25,334 nt of DNA from an uncultured Clostridium sp. (GCA_945874585.1 CAMCHB010000004.1:1-25334); one strand, 5' to 3'; shown: positions 14,283-22,593, numbered from the stretch's first letter. Numbers and translations are program-made. Notes: generated by a model from the sequence alone, not told the origin.

Positions 14283-16961
14283 ATGCCTCAAGCTCAAAAC
14301 CCTAGAAATCCAGAAACAGAATCAATTGAAAAAAATGTTTATGGAGATCCAGAAGGGGGAAATGGCAGACAGCAACGTAGTAGTGGATTTAGTACAATCA
14401 ATCGATTGATTGGTGGTAAAAAAGCAAAAATGAAAGTTGGCCAATTTGTTGCCAATATTATTTCCAAGATTGGTTTGAAATTTATTTTAATTGGCGTATC
14501 TATATTGGCATGTTTGCTAATATTAGTTGGAATCATTGCCTTTTTATTAACAGGACCAAATGCAGTATTTGCCCATTTGGTAGAAATGGCAGATAACTTG
14601 TGGACGAGTGTGAAGGGTGTTGCAGTAGGACAAGCACAAGCACAGATAAAAGATGAAGATGTCGTTAATATTGGAAAATATTTAAATAATATGGGTTACA
14701 GTATTGAAGGATATGGGTTTGGAACAGCAACACGAGATAAGAATGGAAAAATAACAGATATCAAGGGAAAATATATTCCAGCTTATTTAGCAGCTGAAAA
14801 TAAAACGTATATGATTGCCAATACCAATTTTAACTTCCGAGATTTGTTTAACCATTTCTTTGATGATGGAAATTTATCAACTTGGGGAAGTGGAATGATT
14901 GTTCTAAACAATTCTTTATGGAGTCCGAATAACCCAGGTAGAGATAATGTTAAAGTAGACAGAAAAAATAAACTATTAGAAGTACAAATAAAAGATGATA
15001 CCTATCAATACAATTTAGACGGATGGATGGGACGTTATGGAAAACCAATTGAATTTTTGCTAGCTTTACATACAGGAACCATGGCTCCAGATTTTGCTTA
15101 TGAAGTAGCGGTAGGAAAAGACTTTGATACCAAGGTGTTTGTAAAATTTAAAAAGGTTGGTGTTACCACACGTTTAAAGTTTACATCACCTCAAACAGGC
15201 AATACACATTATGTAACAAAGTCAAAAAATGATCCAGATGGTTGGACATATTGGGAAGACATCATTAAAGAGGCAACTTCTTATTATAGTCGTTTTCTAG
15301 CATCTGGGCAAACAAAGGCAGATGCTTATCAACAAGTAAAAGACCGATTTGGAATCGATTTAGATGATGTCAACAATGCGATTGCCTATGAAAAAGAACA
15401 TACCAAATTTACTTATACACCCTATATTCGTGCAGTTGGTAACCACTGGTTCCGTGATTTAGATTTTAAAGATGCTTATGTTCAAGTAAAAGCAACCACA
15501 ACAGAAAAGGGAAAATACAATGTGTTTGATGTGGAAGAAGTAAAAGATGGAGATATTGTTCAGGTAAGAGAACCAAAAATCGTAGGAAATGGTATTAAAG
15601 TGGGAGCAGATGACCAAAATAATGCACCAAGTGCTAAAACAAATGTTGAAGAAAAGAAGACATCATCCAATGCTAGCATTGGAGCTCAGATATCAGCAAG
15701 TGATACAACCCCAACATGGCAAGATACAGGTGTATTTGGAACAGGTACCACAACATCTGGCAACGATAAAAGTTCAAGCACTGGAACAAATTCTCAAACC
15801 AACAATAAATCTTCTGGTAATGCTACAACAACTAGTGGTGGAAATAGCTATGAAGGAAAAAGAATGGACGATTTGTTAAAACAACAATTCCAAATCGCAG
15901 ATGGTATCAATGGTGTTTCAACCGAAAAATATAATGTGACATGGAAAAATATGCGTTATGCGATTACGATGTTGGAAACAGTTCATAGTGAAGATGCACA
16001 ATGCATAGTGCGAGATTTAAAACGTTATTTGAATAAACGTGGTTTTGCTAAATTTACCGATCAATATGTGATTACCGATCCATCTAAGGTTAAATCTTAT
16101 AACGATGACAGAAACCTAGAATATGGTGGAGAAGAATATGATTTTGATTATAGCCGAAAAGACGGATCTGGTCTAACGGTAAAACAAGCACCACTTGGTA
16201 ATATTTTAGATAATCAAACAGGTGGAGTTGAAGTAAGCGAAGACCGTATGAGTGTTATTTTGCATCACAAAAGTGAAAACAATCAAGATGGATTTGATAC
16301 AGGAGCTACCGTAAAATCACCTGGTTCTGGTACCGTGATTGCTAGAAACGATGGTACCGTTAAAATTAAATTAACCACATCTGGAGCAGAAGGAAAAACC
16401 ATTACCATTACAGGTTTTCAAGTGGATAGTTCAATTCAAACAGGTACCAAAGTAAGTAAAGGACAAAAAATAGGTGTAACAGGAGATGGCGATATTGTTG
16501 TAACCATGGAAGATGAAAATGGTAAGGCAATTAGTCCGGTTGGCTATTTACCTGTGGTATCAGCATCAAGTAGCGAAGTAGAATTGATGGCAAGAATTAT
16601 GCAAGGAGAAGCCGGTTTTGACAATGCAGAAGGATTGGCTGCGGTTGGATGGTGTATTATGCATAGAGTAAGTACGGCTGGTTTCCCAGATACACTTGAA
16701 GGTGTTATTTATCAAGATGGACAATTTACGGGTGTTGGTACTACCAATTTTAATACAGATCCAAATACATTTACACTTAATATCGCTAGAGGCGTTTTGA
16801 GTGGAACTTTGGCAGATCCAGTTGCTGCAAAAAATGTCTTGCCAGGACCAAGTTTATATTTTCAAGCTGAAGATAATTATAATGATTATGATTGGGCAAC
16901 TTATCCTTTGGTTAATATTGGAGGAAATGTATTCTCTGCAAAATGGTATTGGGGGGGTTAG
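14283..16961 (+). CDS. Membrane-anchored T4SS cell-wall hydrolase with degenerate LytM and SleB-type domains
   Basis: An 892-aa protein in the VirB1/PrgK position. It has a cytoplasmic basic N-terminus, one transmembrane helix (about 65-89), then a long extracellular region of unknown fold (about 130-450), a Thr/Ser/Gly/Asn linker (about 455-545), a globular stretch, a LytM/M23-like beta domain (about 655-758) and a C-terminal SleB-type cell-wall hydrolase domain (about 763-892). The SleB domain has LMARIMQGEAGFDNAEGLAA, in which E776 is the probable catalytic acid, plus WCIMHRV and a terminal GGNVFSAKWYW. The LytM-like part keeps VKSPGSGTV and a terminal NGKAISPVGYL, but where the zinc HxH belongs it reads VVTMED, so it looks inactive. 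The likely job is local opening of peptidoglycan for the T4SS channel. AAAGGTGGTGA precedes the ATG. The gene ends in a run of seven G, which also forms the next gene's ribosome binding site. Confidence 0.85.
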   Translation: MPQAQNPRNPETESIEKNVYGDPEGGNGRQQRSSGFSTINRLIGGKKAKMKVGQFVANIISKIGLKFILIGVSILACLLILVGIIAFLLTGPNAVFAHLVEMADNLWTSVKGVAVGQAQAQIKDEDVVNIGKYLNNMGYSIEGYGFGTATRDKNGKITDIKGKYIPAYLAAENKTYMIANTNFNFRDLFNHFFDDGNLSTWGSGMIVLNNSLWSPNNPGRDNVKVDRKNKLLEVQIKDDTYQYNLDGWMGRYGKPIEFLLALHTGTMAPDFAYEVAVGKDFDTKVFVKFKKVGVTTRLKFTSPQTGNTHYVTKSKNDPDGWTYWEDIIKEATSYYSRFLASGQTKADAYQQVKDRFGIDLDDVNNAIAYEKEHTKFTYTPYIRAVGNHWFRDLDFKDAYVQVKATTTEKGKYNVFDVEEVKDGDIVQVREPKIVGNGIKVGADDQNNAPSAKTNVEEKKTSSNASIGAQISASDTTPTWQDTGVFGTGTTTSGNDKSSSTGTNSQTNNKSSGNATTTSGGNSYEGKRMDDLLKQQFQIADGINGVSTEKYNVTWKNMRYAITMLETVHSEDAQCIVRDLKRYLNKRGFAKFTDQYVITDPSKVKSYNDDRNLEYGGEEYDFDYSRKDGSGLTVKQAPLGNILDNQTGGVEVSEDRMSVILHHKSENNQDGFDTGATVKSPGSGTVIARNDGTVKIKLTTSGAEGKTITITGFQVDSSIQTGTKVSKGQKIGVTGDGDIVVTMEDENGKAISPVGYLPVVSASSSEVELMARIMQGEAGFDNAEGLAAVGWCIMHRVSTAGFPDTLEGVIYQDGQFTGVGTTNFNTDPNTFTLNIARGVLSGTLADPVAAKNVLPGPSLYFQAEDNYNDYDWATYPLVNIGGNVFSAKWYWGG

Positions 16962-16964
16962 AAA

Positions 16965-17591
16965 TTGAAAAAGATAAATGGATTTTTAATCTTTGGTATA
17001 GTCATTACTTTAGGACTTTTGGTCTATCTTTTGGTAGTTCCAAAGCCACAAGAATTGAATTATACACAATATGCAAGTGAACAATGGCAAAACGACAAAA
17101 AGGATGTACTAGGCGAAGAAGAAGTTGCCAAACAGGAAGAAAAAGAACAAAAACTCAAAGATTTGTATCAAGTTAAAATTGAAAATGAAACAGAATTGTA
17201 TAGTCAGTACACAGGAGAGCTTGTTGTAACAACAGCTACCAATAAAATCCGTGAATTGGTTTTGACTGGATTTCAAAAATTATACGATGCTACCAAGGGA
17301 ATGAATCAAACACAATTGAATCAATATTTTGAACAGAACAAAAAAGATATTGCTATGCAAACTGGTTTAACAACAGCTGATCAGTTTGCTAGCTTGATTC
17401 AAAAACTTCAAATCTATCGTGATTCGATTGAATATACAAAAGTAGAATTGGAGAAAGATTCTTATCAAAATGGAGACAAATATGCTAATTTTAAAATAAA
17501 AATTACATACAACAATGACAAGACATTAGAATTAACCGTGTATATCAGCTATAAAGATTTTAGTGATACACCAATTGTTATCATCCAATAA
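16965..17591 (+). CDS. Membrane-anchored T4SS accessory protein, possibly VirB8-like (1 of 3)
   Basis: A 208-aa protein with a TTG start at 16965, supported by the G-rich ribosome binding site at 16951-16957. One transmembrane helix (about 7-25) is followed by a charged helical linker (about 45-75) and an extracellular alpha-beta domain (about 85-208) ending in beta-strand-rich TLELTVYISYKDF. Type II topology, size and position after the hydrolase resemble VirB8/TcpC-type proteins, which have an NTF2-like fold. The sequence match is weaker than for the next two genes, so function is inferred from context. Only 3 bp separate it from the hydrolase stop, and 15 bp from the next gene. Confidence 0.6.
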   Translation: MKKINGFLIFGIVITLGLLVYLLVVPKPQELNYTQYASEQWQNDKKDVLGEEEVAKQEEKEQKLKDLYQVKIENETELYSQYTGELVVTTATNKIRELVLTGFQKLYDATKGMNQTQLNQYFEQNKKDIAMQTGLTTADQFASLIQKLQIYRDSIEYTKVELEKDSYQNGDKYANFKIKITYNNDKTLELTVYISYKDFSDTPIVIIQ

Positions 17592-17606
17592 TAGGAGGGA
17601 AGGAAT

Positions 17607-18167
17607 ATGAATAACAAAAAAACGATTTTATTAACCATTATCTTTTTAGTTTTAGTTGTTCTCGATATTGCTATCTATGCCAATAGAATCTTATCTCCTT
17701 CTCTTCATAATAAAAGCATTGAGCAACAATATCAAAATTATTTGCAAGAACAAAAGGCAGCAAAAGAAGCGGAAAATCAGGATAATGTAGTATCAGATGA
17801 AGAATTAGCCGATGAGCAATTGAAAAACTTAAAAAGTATGGGAGAACAAGATCGAATGTATACGTATGTTCATACTTTTGTAAGCGATATTGAAAGTGGC
17901 GATTATAGTGCAGCTTATGCTCTTTTGTATCCAGATTTTAAGCAACAATATTTTTCTACTCAGCAAAAATTTGAAGAATATGTGAAAAAAATATACCCAC
18001 AATTTATCAAATTAACTTATGACAGTATTGAAAGACAAGGCGAATATTATATTGTAACAGTTCGTATTTTCAATGAAATTGATGCTAACCAAAATGCTGT
18101 TCAAGAAAAATTTGTCGTACACGAAAAAGATTTTAATGATTTTGAAATCTCTTTCCAAGTTTTATAA
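17607..18167 (+). CDS. Membrane-anchored NTF2-like protein, possibly VirB8/TcpC-like (2 of 3)
   Basis: A 186-aa protein with one transmembrane helix (about 7-26), a charged coiled linker, and an NTF2-like domain (about 86-186). The domain includes FVSDIESGDYSAAYALLYPD (91-110) and KFEEYVKKIY (121-130), then strand-rich YYIVTVRIFN. The pattern GDY..AY.LL followed by FEEYV is shared with the next gene, so the two are paralogues. In Gram-positive T4SS, such anchored NTF2-like proteins are the VirB8 counterparts that assemble at the membrane around the channel. The ATG is preceded by a GGAGGGAAGG-type ribosome binding site. The VirB8 equivalence is inferred from fold-type and context. Confidence 0.65.
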   Translation: MNNKKTILLTIIFLVLVVLDIAIYANRILSPSLHNKSIEQQYQNYLQEQKAAKEAENQDNVVSDEELADEQLKNLKSMGEQDRMYTYVHTFVSDIESGDYSAAYALLYPDFKQQYFSTQQKFEEYVKKIYPQFIKLTYDSIERQGEYYIVTVRIFNEIDANQNAVQEKFVVHEKDFNDFEISFQVL

Positions 18168-18179
18168 AGGAGAATGTCT

Positions 18180-19130
18180 ATGAAAATAACGGATTTTCGT
18201 TTAAAAATTAGGAATTTTTATCGAAAATATAAAATTGTAATTTTGATTGTTGTGGTAGCATGGATAGCTGTTTTAATTGTGAATTATTTGTTAGGCAAAC
18301 AGACAGATATTAAAACACCAATTACAACCTATAAACCACATACTGCAGTTATGGATAGTTCCAAAGTTCCGGAAAAATTACAAAGTCCTATTGAACAACT
18401 CATCCAAAAATATATAGAGGCATGTAATCAAAAAGATTATCAAACGGCATATCAACTATTAACAGATGACTGTAAGAAAAATGCTTTTTCGGATAACATA
18501 GAAAATTTCGAGGAATATGTAGATTCGATTTTTGATACGAAAAAAATTTATAACATTCAAGATTTCTCTAATAAAGATAATACCTATATTTATACGGTTA
18601 CAATTTTAAATGATATTATGGCTTCTGGTATGACAAATGAAGAGTTGGAAACGTATGAAGAAACCATGACGATTACCGATACGGGAACCGATTCCTTGCA
18701 ATTATCGGTAAAAGGATATATCAAAAATGAAAATGTTGATAAAATGTATGAAGACGACTACATTAAAATAAATGTAACAGATGTAAAGGTAGATTATGAA
18801 ACATTAATCTACCATGTTACCATCAAAAATAAAACAGAGAATACAGTTGTCATTGAAGATTTTTCAGATGCCAACGAAATTTATTTGGACACAAATTATG
18901 GAAAACGAAACCGTTATGGTTTATCTTTAGAGCCAGTTGTGTTAGAGGTAGGGGAAACCAAAAATTATGATTTCACATTTACCAAATATTACGATGAAAA
19001 AGCAAAAATAAATGGATTGGTATTGGCTAATATTCGTATCTTACCAACTTACACAGGAACAGAAGAAAATAGGCAAAGTGAATTAGACCAAGCCAAAAGT
19101 ATCTATTCGGTTACACTAGATGTACCATAA
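18180..19130 (+). CDS. Membrane-anchored NTF2-like protein with C-terminal beta domain, possibly VirB8/TcpC-like (3 of 3)
   Basis: A 316-aa protein from the ATG at 18180; AAAGGAG (18166-18172) is 7 nt away, while an ATG at 18174 is only 1 nt away. It has a basic N-terminus, one transmembrane helix (about 20-39), an NTF2-like domain (about 70-180) with YIEACNQKDYQTAYQLL and NFEEYVDSIF matching the preceding gene, and a second, strand-rich domain (about 190-316). The second domain resembles an immunoglobulin-like or DUF4352-type fold (KINVTDVKVDYETLIYHVTI, then LEVGETKNYDFTF). Two extracytoplasmic domains in series also occur in TcpC-type conjugation proteins. It is the last gene of the T4SS operon; a strong terminator follows. 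Confidence 0.65.
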   Translation: MKITDFRLKIRNFYRKYKIVILIVVVAWIAVLIVNYLLGKQTDIKTPITTYKPHTAVMDSSKVPEKLQSPIEQLIQKYIEACNQKDYQTAYQLLTDDCKKNAFSDNIENFEEYVDSIFDTKKIYNIQDFSNKDNTYIYTVTILNDIMASGMTNEELETYEETMTITDTGTDSLQLSVKGYIKNENVDKMYEDDYIKINVTDVKVDYETLIYHVTIKNKTENTVVIEDFSDANEIYLDTNYGKRNRYGLSLEPVVLEVGETKNYDFTFTKYYDEKAKINGLVLANIRILPTYTGTEENRQSELDQAKSIYSVTLDVP

Positions 19131-19144
19131 AAAACAAAAAAATA

Positions 19145-19199
19145 AAAACCATTTTTTAGACCTATTTATTATAGGCTAAAAGATGGTTTTATTTTTTTT
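19145..19199 (+). terminator. Strong intrinsic terminator of the T4SS operon
   Basis: AAAACCAT (19145-19152) pairs with ATGGTTTT (19183-19190). The stem continues through TTTTTAG/CTAAAAG (one wobble) and CCTAT/ATAGG to a TTATT loop, with one bulged A. A long T run follows (19187-19199). Confidence 0.9.
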
Positions 19200-19257
19200 A
19201 CAAAAACTGTATAAATTTTCCAAAAATGGGTAAGCTATAGAAAAGGAGGAAGAAAAC

Positions 19258-20121
19258 ATGAAAAAATTAGAAAAGAAAAAAATGTATGTCATTTGTGGTT
19301 TGCTACTTTTAGCATTCAGTTTATGGGCTTGTTTTGGCCAGTCTTTTGGAATGAAAAACTACGAGGAAGTCAATTTCGCAACAGGGATGGTAACAACCAA
19401 AGCATTGCGTGTTAGACAAGGACCAGGTTTGCAATACAAAATTATCACTAAGGTATATCAAAATCAATACATAAGAGTGTTTGCCAAAATCGGAAATTGG
19501 TATGTGATTCAAACTGACCAAGATATTGTAGGGGTTGTTTATGCCGATTATATCAAGCCAATTTATCCGCATGTACAAGCTAGTACAACCAAAGAGGGTT
19601 CAAAAGAAGACAAAGAGAAGTCAGATGAAGGAGGATCAGTTGAAGCAGAAAAACAGGAACAACCCAAAGAGGAAACGTCATCTAATTCAAATTCTTCATC
19701 TGGAGAAAATCAGACCAATGAAGAGCAGACATCTACTCTAACAGAGGATGAGCAAGAAGTATTAGATCGTATTAACCAAGCAAGAAAGGATGCTGGTTTA
19801 AATGCATTGGAAATCGATGATGATGTGCAAAATGCCTGTCGCTTAAAAGCAAAAGACATGGTGGAAAAAGATTATTTTTCCCATCAATCACCAACTTATG
19901 GATCACCATTTGATCTTTTAAAAAAACAAGAAATTTCTTATAAGGTTGCTGGTGAAAATATTGCGGGAAATAGTTCCAATGAAAAAGCAGTAGAATCTTG
20001 GATGAATTCAGAAAATCATAAAAAAAACATCTTAAATAATGCTTATAATTATACAGGAATTGCTGTTGTGAATAGTCAAAAATATGGTAAAATTTATGTT
20101 CAGATTTTTATTGGAAAATAG
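19258..20121 (+). CDS. Secreted SH3b plus CAP-domain protein (YkwD-like)
   Basis: A 287-aa exported protein. The N-terminus is basic with a hydrophobic segment (about 10-25) ending in SLWAC; a Cys there could suggest a lipobox, but Trp at -2 is unfavourable, so an ordinary signal peptide or anchor is as likely. A bacterial SH3 domain (about 43-100) contains ALRVRQGPGLQYKII and GNWYVIQ; these usually bind peptidoglycan. A Lys/Glu/Ser-rich linker (about 105-162) leads to a CAP/SCP domain (about 164-287) with FSHQSPTYG (H209), AGENIAG (E233) and SENHKKNIL (H254), the conserved CAP cavity residues. Function of bacterial CAP domains is generally unknown. AAAGGAGGAAG precedes the ATG. It lies beyond the T4SS terminator, so it is a separate unit. 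Confidence 0.9.
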   Translation: MKKLEKKKMYVICGLLLLAFSLWACFGQSFGMKNYEEVNFATGMVTTKALRVRQGPGLQYKIITKVYQNQYIRVFAKIGNWYVIQTDQDIVGVVYADYIKPIYPHVQASTTKEGSKEDKEKSDEGGSVEAEKQEQPKEETSSNSNSSSGENQTNEEQTSTLTEDEQEVLDRINQARKDAGLNALEIDDDVQNACRLKAKDMVEKDYFSHQSPTYGSPFDLLKKQEISYKVAGENIAGNSSNEKAVESWMNSENHKKNILNNAYNYTGIAVVNSQKYGKIYVQIFIGK

Positions 20122-20159
20122 ACCAGACTAATTTATAGCACTGGATCCCAAGAAATTAC

Positions 20160-20211
20160 TTGAAAAAAACTGAAAATATGGTATAATTTATTTATGTATA
20201 CTTAAAGTATA
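20160..20211 (+). promoter_or_regulatory. Promoter plus 15-bp palindrome (possible operator)
   Basis: TTGAAA (20160-20165), 16 bp, then TATAAT (20182-20187). Nine bases on, TATACTT-A-AAGTATA (20197-20211) is a perfect palindrome overlying or just after the expected transcription start, a typical repressor-site position. Confidence 0.6.
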
Positions 20212-20256
20212 TGAATTAAAATTCTTTTATGCACAAACATCAAAGGAGGATACATT

Positions 20257-20985
20257 ATGAAAAAAAAGTTAAAAGAATTTTGCATTGGAATTGAAGGAAA
20301 GAAATATCGGATACCAAAAGGAACGACAGAAGTATTTCAAAAGCAAAAGGTAGTTAACAAATTTTTCGCTAGAGTAAATGGAGATGAATTTATGCTGGTC
20401 GATATCAGCAATGTTCATGAAATTCCAAAATTTATTAGCTCTTATTTGCAAGAATGCCAAAATGTTAAGGTATCAAAATTGAAAGCTCCGAAAAAGAGCT
20501 ATTTCTGGGTTGCTACCAAAGAACCATCGATTGATCAAGAAGGAAAACGGTTACAGTTTAAAACAGGTTATCCAGTTTTGATTGGAAAAACCGGTCTCGA
20601 ATGGGAATTGCTAGCAAAAGAATATTCTCCAGAAAATGAGAGCGCTTTGATAACACTTAGTCAGTATATTTATATGCTGGCAGATATGTATCAAGAAGGT
20701 GAATTATTGTCAAGTCAATTGATAGAAAGCACTTCCACAATGGAAGGAGCGTTTGTTCGAAATAAGCTTAAAGAAACTGGCTGGCAAGAATACGCTGGGC
20801 TTTCCATTTGGGGAAATACAGCCAATTTGGTTCAATATGATTTGGAACAAGGCTTTAAATATGCCATGTTGGGTGATTCCGTTTATTCTTGTGGAAAAGG
20901 AATGCCATTACTGGCGCTTTCTAGATTCCGTTATGATTTCTTGACAATGCCCAATGCTACAGGTTTAGTGGTTCTGAATCTGTAA
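20257..20985 (+). CDS. Protein of unknown function, 242 aa
   Basis: I do not recognise this family. The protein has no signal peptide or membrane helix and looks cytoplasmic. Its N-terminal half is basic (MKKKLKEFCIGIEGKKYRIP; KLKAPKKSYFWVATKEP). The C-terminal half has GAFVRNKLKETGWQEYAGLS and a Gly/Ser/Cys segment YSCGKGMPLLALSRFRYDF, which could be a conserved core. A strong AAAGGAGG ribosome binding site precedes the ATG. It has its own promoter with a palindrome and its own terminator, so it is an independently regulated single gene. No context gives its function. Confidence 0.8.
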   Translation: MKKKLKEFCIGIEGKKYRIPKGTTEVFQKQKVVNKFFARVNGDEFMLVDISNVHEIPKFISSYLQECQNVKVSKLKAPKKSYFWVATKEPSIDQEGKRLQFKTGYPVLIGKTGLEWELLAKEYSPENESALITLSQYIYMLADMYQEGELLSSQLIESTSTMEGAFVRNKLKETGWQEYAGLSIWGNTANLVQYDLEQGFKYAMLGDSVYSCGKGMPLLALSRFRYDFLTMPNATGLVVLNL

Positions 20986-20990
20986 GAAGA

Positions 20991-21032
20991 AAAAAAGAGG
21001 TAAAATTTGAATTCAAATTTTATCTCTTTTTT
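20991..21032 (+). terminator. Intrinsic terminator after the 242-aa gene
   Basis: A 19-bp stem (20991-21009 with 21014-21032, one G-T wobble) closed by an AATT loop, ending in six T. It lies before the carboxypeptidase gene, so in-frame upstream codons of that gene from 21007 are not likely to be translated. Confidence 0.88.
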
Positions 21033-21099
21033 CAGTTATGAACCTTTTCTTTTCGAATACAATAGAAAAGAAAATATAACAGTCATGAAGGGAAAAAAT

Positions 21100-22350
21100 A
21101 TGAAAAAAAGAGCGAAAAAGATTCTAACGATATTTTTATGCATTCTTTTATTTAGTTATCCATCTGTGCATGCAGATGAAGAAGAGGATGAAAACGTCGA
21201 TGTGACACAATTATGGGAAGTGGTTCAAACAAGTAATGCAAGAGTTCAAACAGAACCGCTTATCAATAGTCGATCTGCAATTGTCATGGAACCAGAGACA
21301 GGTGAGATTTTATATGAAAAAAATAGCCAACAAAAAAGACCAATGGCTTCTACCACCAAGATTATGACAGCCATACTTGTTCTAGAGAACGGTAATTTAA
21401 AGGATGTTGTTACCGTGTCCAAAAAAGCTGCTGGTACAGGTGGATCGACAATGGGATTAAAAGAAGGGGATAAAATATTACTTAGAGATTTATTATATGG
21501 TTTAATGTTACGATCCGGAAATGATGCAGCCATTCAAATTGCAGAATACATGGCGGGTAGTGTAGAAGAATTTGCCAAACAAATGAATCAAAAAGCAGAA
21601 AAGTTGCATTTAACACAAACACATTTTGTAACACCACATGGATTGGATCAGCCAGAACACTATACAACTGCTTATGAGTTAGCACAATTAGCAAGATATG
21701 CATTACAAAATGAACAATTTGCTCATATTGTAAATTCCAAAAACATTACTATTCAAATAAATGGAAAGCCAAAAGAATTGCGAAATACCAATGAATTATT
21801 AGGCGCTTTAGAGGGCGTCAATGGGGTAAAAACTGGATTTACCAATGGTGCTGGACGCTGTTTGGTGACATCGGTTAACCGCAATGGGAAAAGATTGATA
21901 ACAGTTGTATTAGGGGCTGACACGAAAAAAAATCGAACAAGAGATAGTATCGTTTTAATTGAATATGCGTATCAAAAGTATCAATGGGTTGATTTAGGAG
22001 AAAGGATGAAAGAGGCATTTTTACAATGGAAGCAAGAACATACAATAGAGGTGAAGAAGGGCATCAAGGAAAATTTGAAAGAAATGACAGCGCCTATTAC
22101 AACAGTGTTTTATCCAATTGCCAAAGAAGAGATAAAAAATTTAAAAACGGTTATTGCGATACCAGAAACATTACAGGCGCCTGTTCAAAAACAGGAAAAA
22201 ATAGGAGAAATCTTGCTGGAAGGCAGTGGAAAGATAAAAGAGCGTATGCCAATATATGCGGAGGAGAGCATAGCCAGAAAAGATGTAGGATATTATTGGA
22301 AAGATTTATGGTGCCATATGACGAAATATATGGAAGAGTATATTCGATAA
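21100..22350 (+). CDS. D-alanyl-D-alanine carboxypeptidase (serine-type, S11 family)
   Basis: A DacA/DacF-type low-molecular-weight penicillin-binding protein that trims the terminal D-Ala from peptidoglycan stem peptides. Numbering from the ATG at 21100 (416 aa): signal peptide (cleavage plausible after VHA), SxxK motif as STTK at 84-87 with nucleophile S84, SxN motif as SGN at 139-141, and KTG at 244-246 in GVKTGFTNGAG. All three active-site motifs are intact. A C-terminal PBP5-like domain (about 295-390) and a terminal segment that may act as amphipathic anchor follow. Start choice: AGGG-type ribosome binding site about 8 nt before ATG 21100; an earlier in-frame TTG at 21007 lies inside the preceding terminator. 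Confidence 0.93.
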   Translation: MKKRAKKILTIFLCILLFSYPSVHADEEEDENVDVTQLWEVVQTSNARVQTEPLINSRSAIVMEPETGEILYEKNSQQKRPMASTTKIMTAILVLENGNLKDVVTVSKKAAGTGGSTMGLKEGDKILLRDLLYGLMLRSGNDAAIQIAEYMAGSVEEFAKQMNQKAEKLHLTQTHFVTPHGLDQPEHYTTAYELAQLARYALQNEQFAHIVNSKNITIQINGKPKELRNTNELLGALEGVNGVKTGFTNGAGRCLVTSVNRNGKRLITVVLGADTKKNRTRDSIVLIEYAYQKYQWVDLGERMKEAFLQWKQEHTIEVKKGIKENLKEMTAPITTVFYPIAKEEIKNLKTVIAIPETLQAPVQKQEKIGEILLEGSGKIKERMPIYAEESIARKDVGYYWKDLWCHMTKYMEEYIR

Positions 22351-22390
22351 AAAAATGAGGAAATGTTTTTGACATTTCCTCATTTTTTTA
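22351..22390. terminator. Bidirectional intrinsic terminator
   Basis: AAAAATGAGGAAATG (22351-22365) pairs with CATTTCCTCATTTTT, followed by further T on the plus strand and by T on the minus strand. It ends the carboxypeptidase transcript and probably the convergent tRNA transcript. Confidence 0.9.
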
Positions 22391-22394
22391 TTTT

Positions 22395-22468
22395 TGGAGG
22401 CGCCACTCAGAATCGAACTGAGGATAAGAGTTTTGCAGACTCGTGCCTTACCACTTGGCCATGGCGCC
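22395..22468 (-). tRNA. tRNA-Cys (anticodon GCA)
   Basis: On the minus strand the acceptor stem GGCGCCA (22468-22462) pairs with TGGCGCC (22405-22399), with discriminator U and an encoded CCA. The anticodon stem is GAGT/ACTC with loop CTGCAAA (anticodon GCA). The T arm carries GTTCGATTC. Length is 74 nt with CCA. Confidence 0.96.
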
Positions 22469-22519
22469 GTTTGAACTATATCAATATAATATGGAATAAA
22501 AAAAAATATGTTACAAATT

Positions 22520-22593
22520 TGGAGCAGGTAACGGGAATCGGACCCGTAACTTAACCTTGGCAAGGTTATGTTTTACCACTAAACTATACCTGC
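22520..22593 (-). tRNA. tRNA-Gly (anticodon GCC)
   Basis: On the minus strand the acceptor stem GCAGGTA (22593-22587) pairs with TACCTGC (22530-22524), with discriminator U and encoded CCA. The anticodon stem is TAACC/GGTTA with loop TTGCCAA (anticodon GCC). The T arm carries GTCCGATTC. It is 51 nt upstream of tRNA-Cys on the same strand and probably shares its transcript. Confidence 0.96.

Noticed and set aside
4555..19199. Calling the T4SS locus an integrative conjugative element
   Set aside because: No relaxase, coupling protein, integrase, excisionase, origin of transfer or flanking direct repeat was recognised; the neighbours look like stable chromosomal genes.
21007..21099. N-terminal extension of the carboxypeptidase from a TTG codon
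   Set aside because: It starts inside the terminator stem of the preceding gene and would place 31 residues before an obvious signal peptide with its own ribosome binding site.
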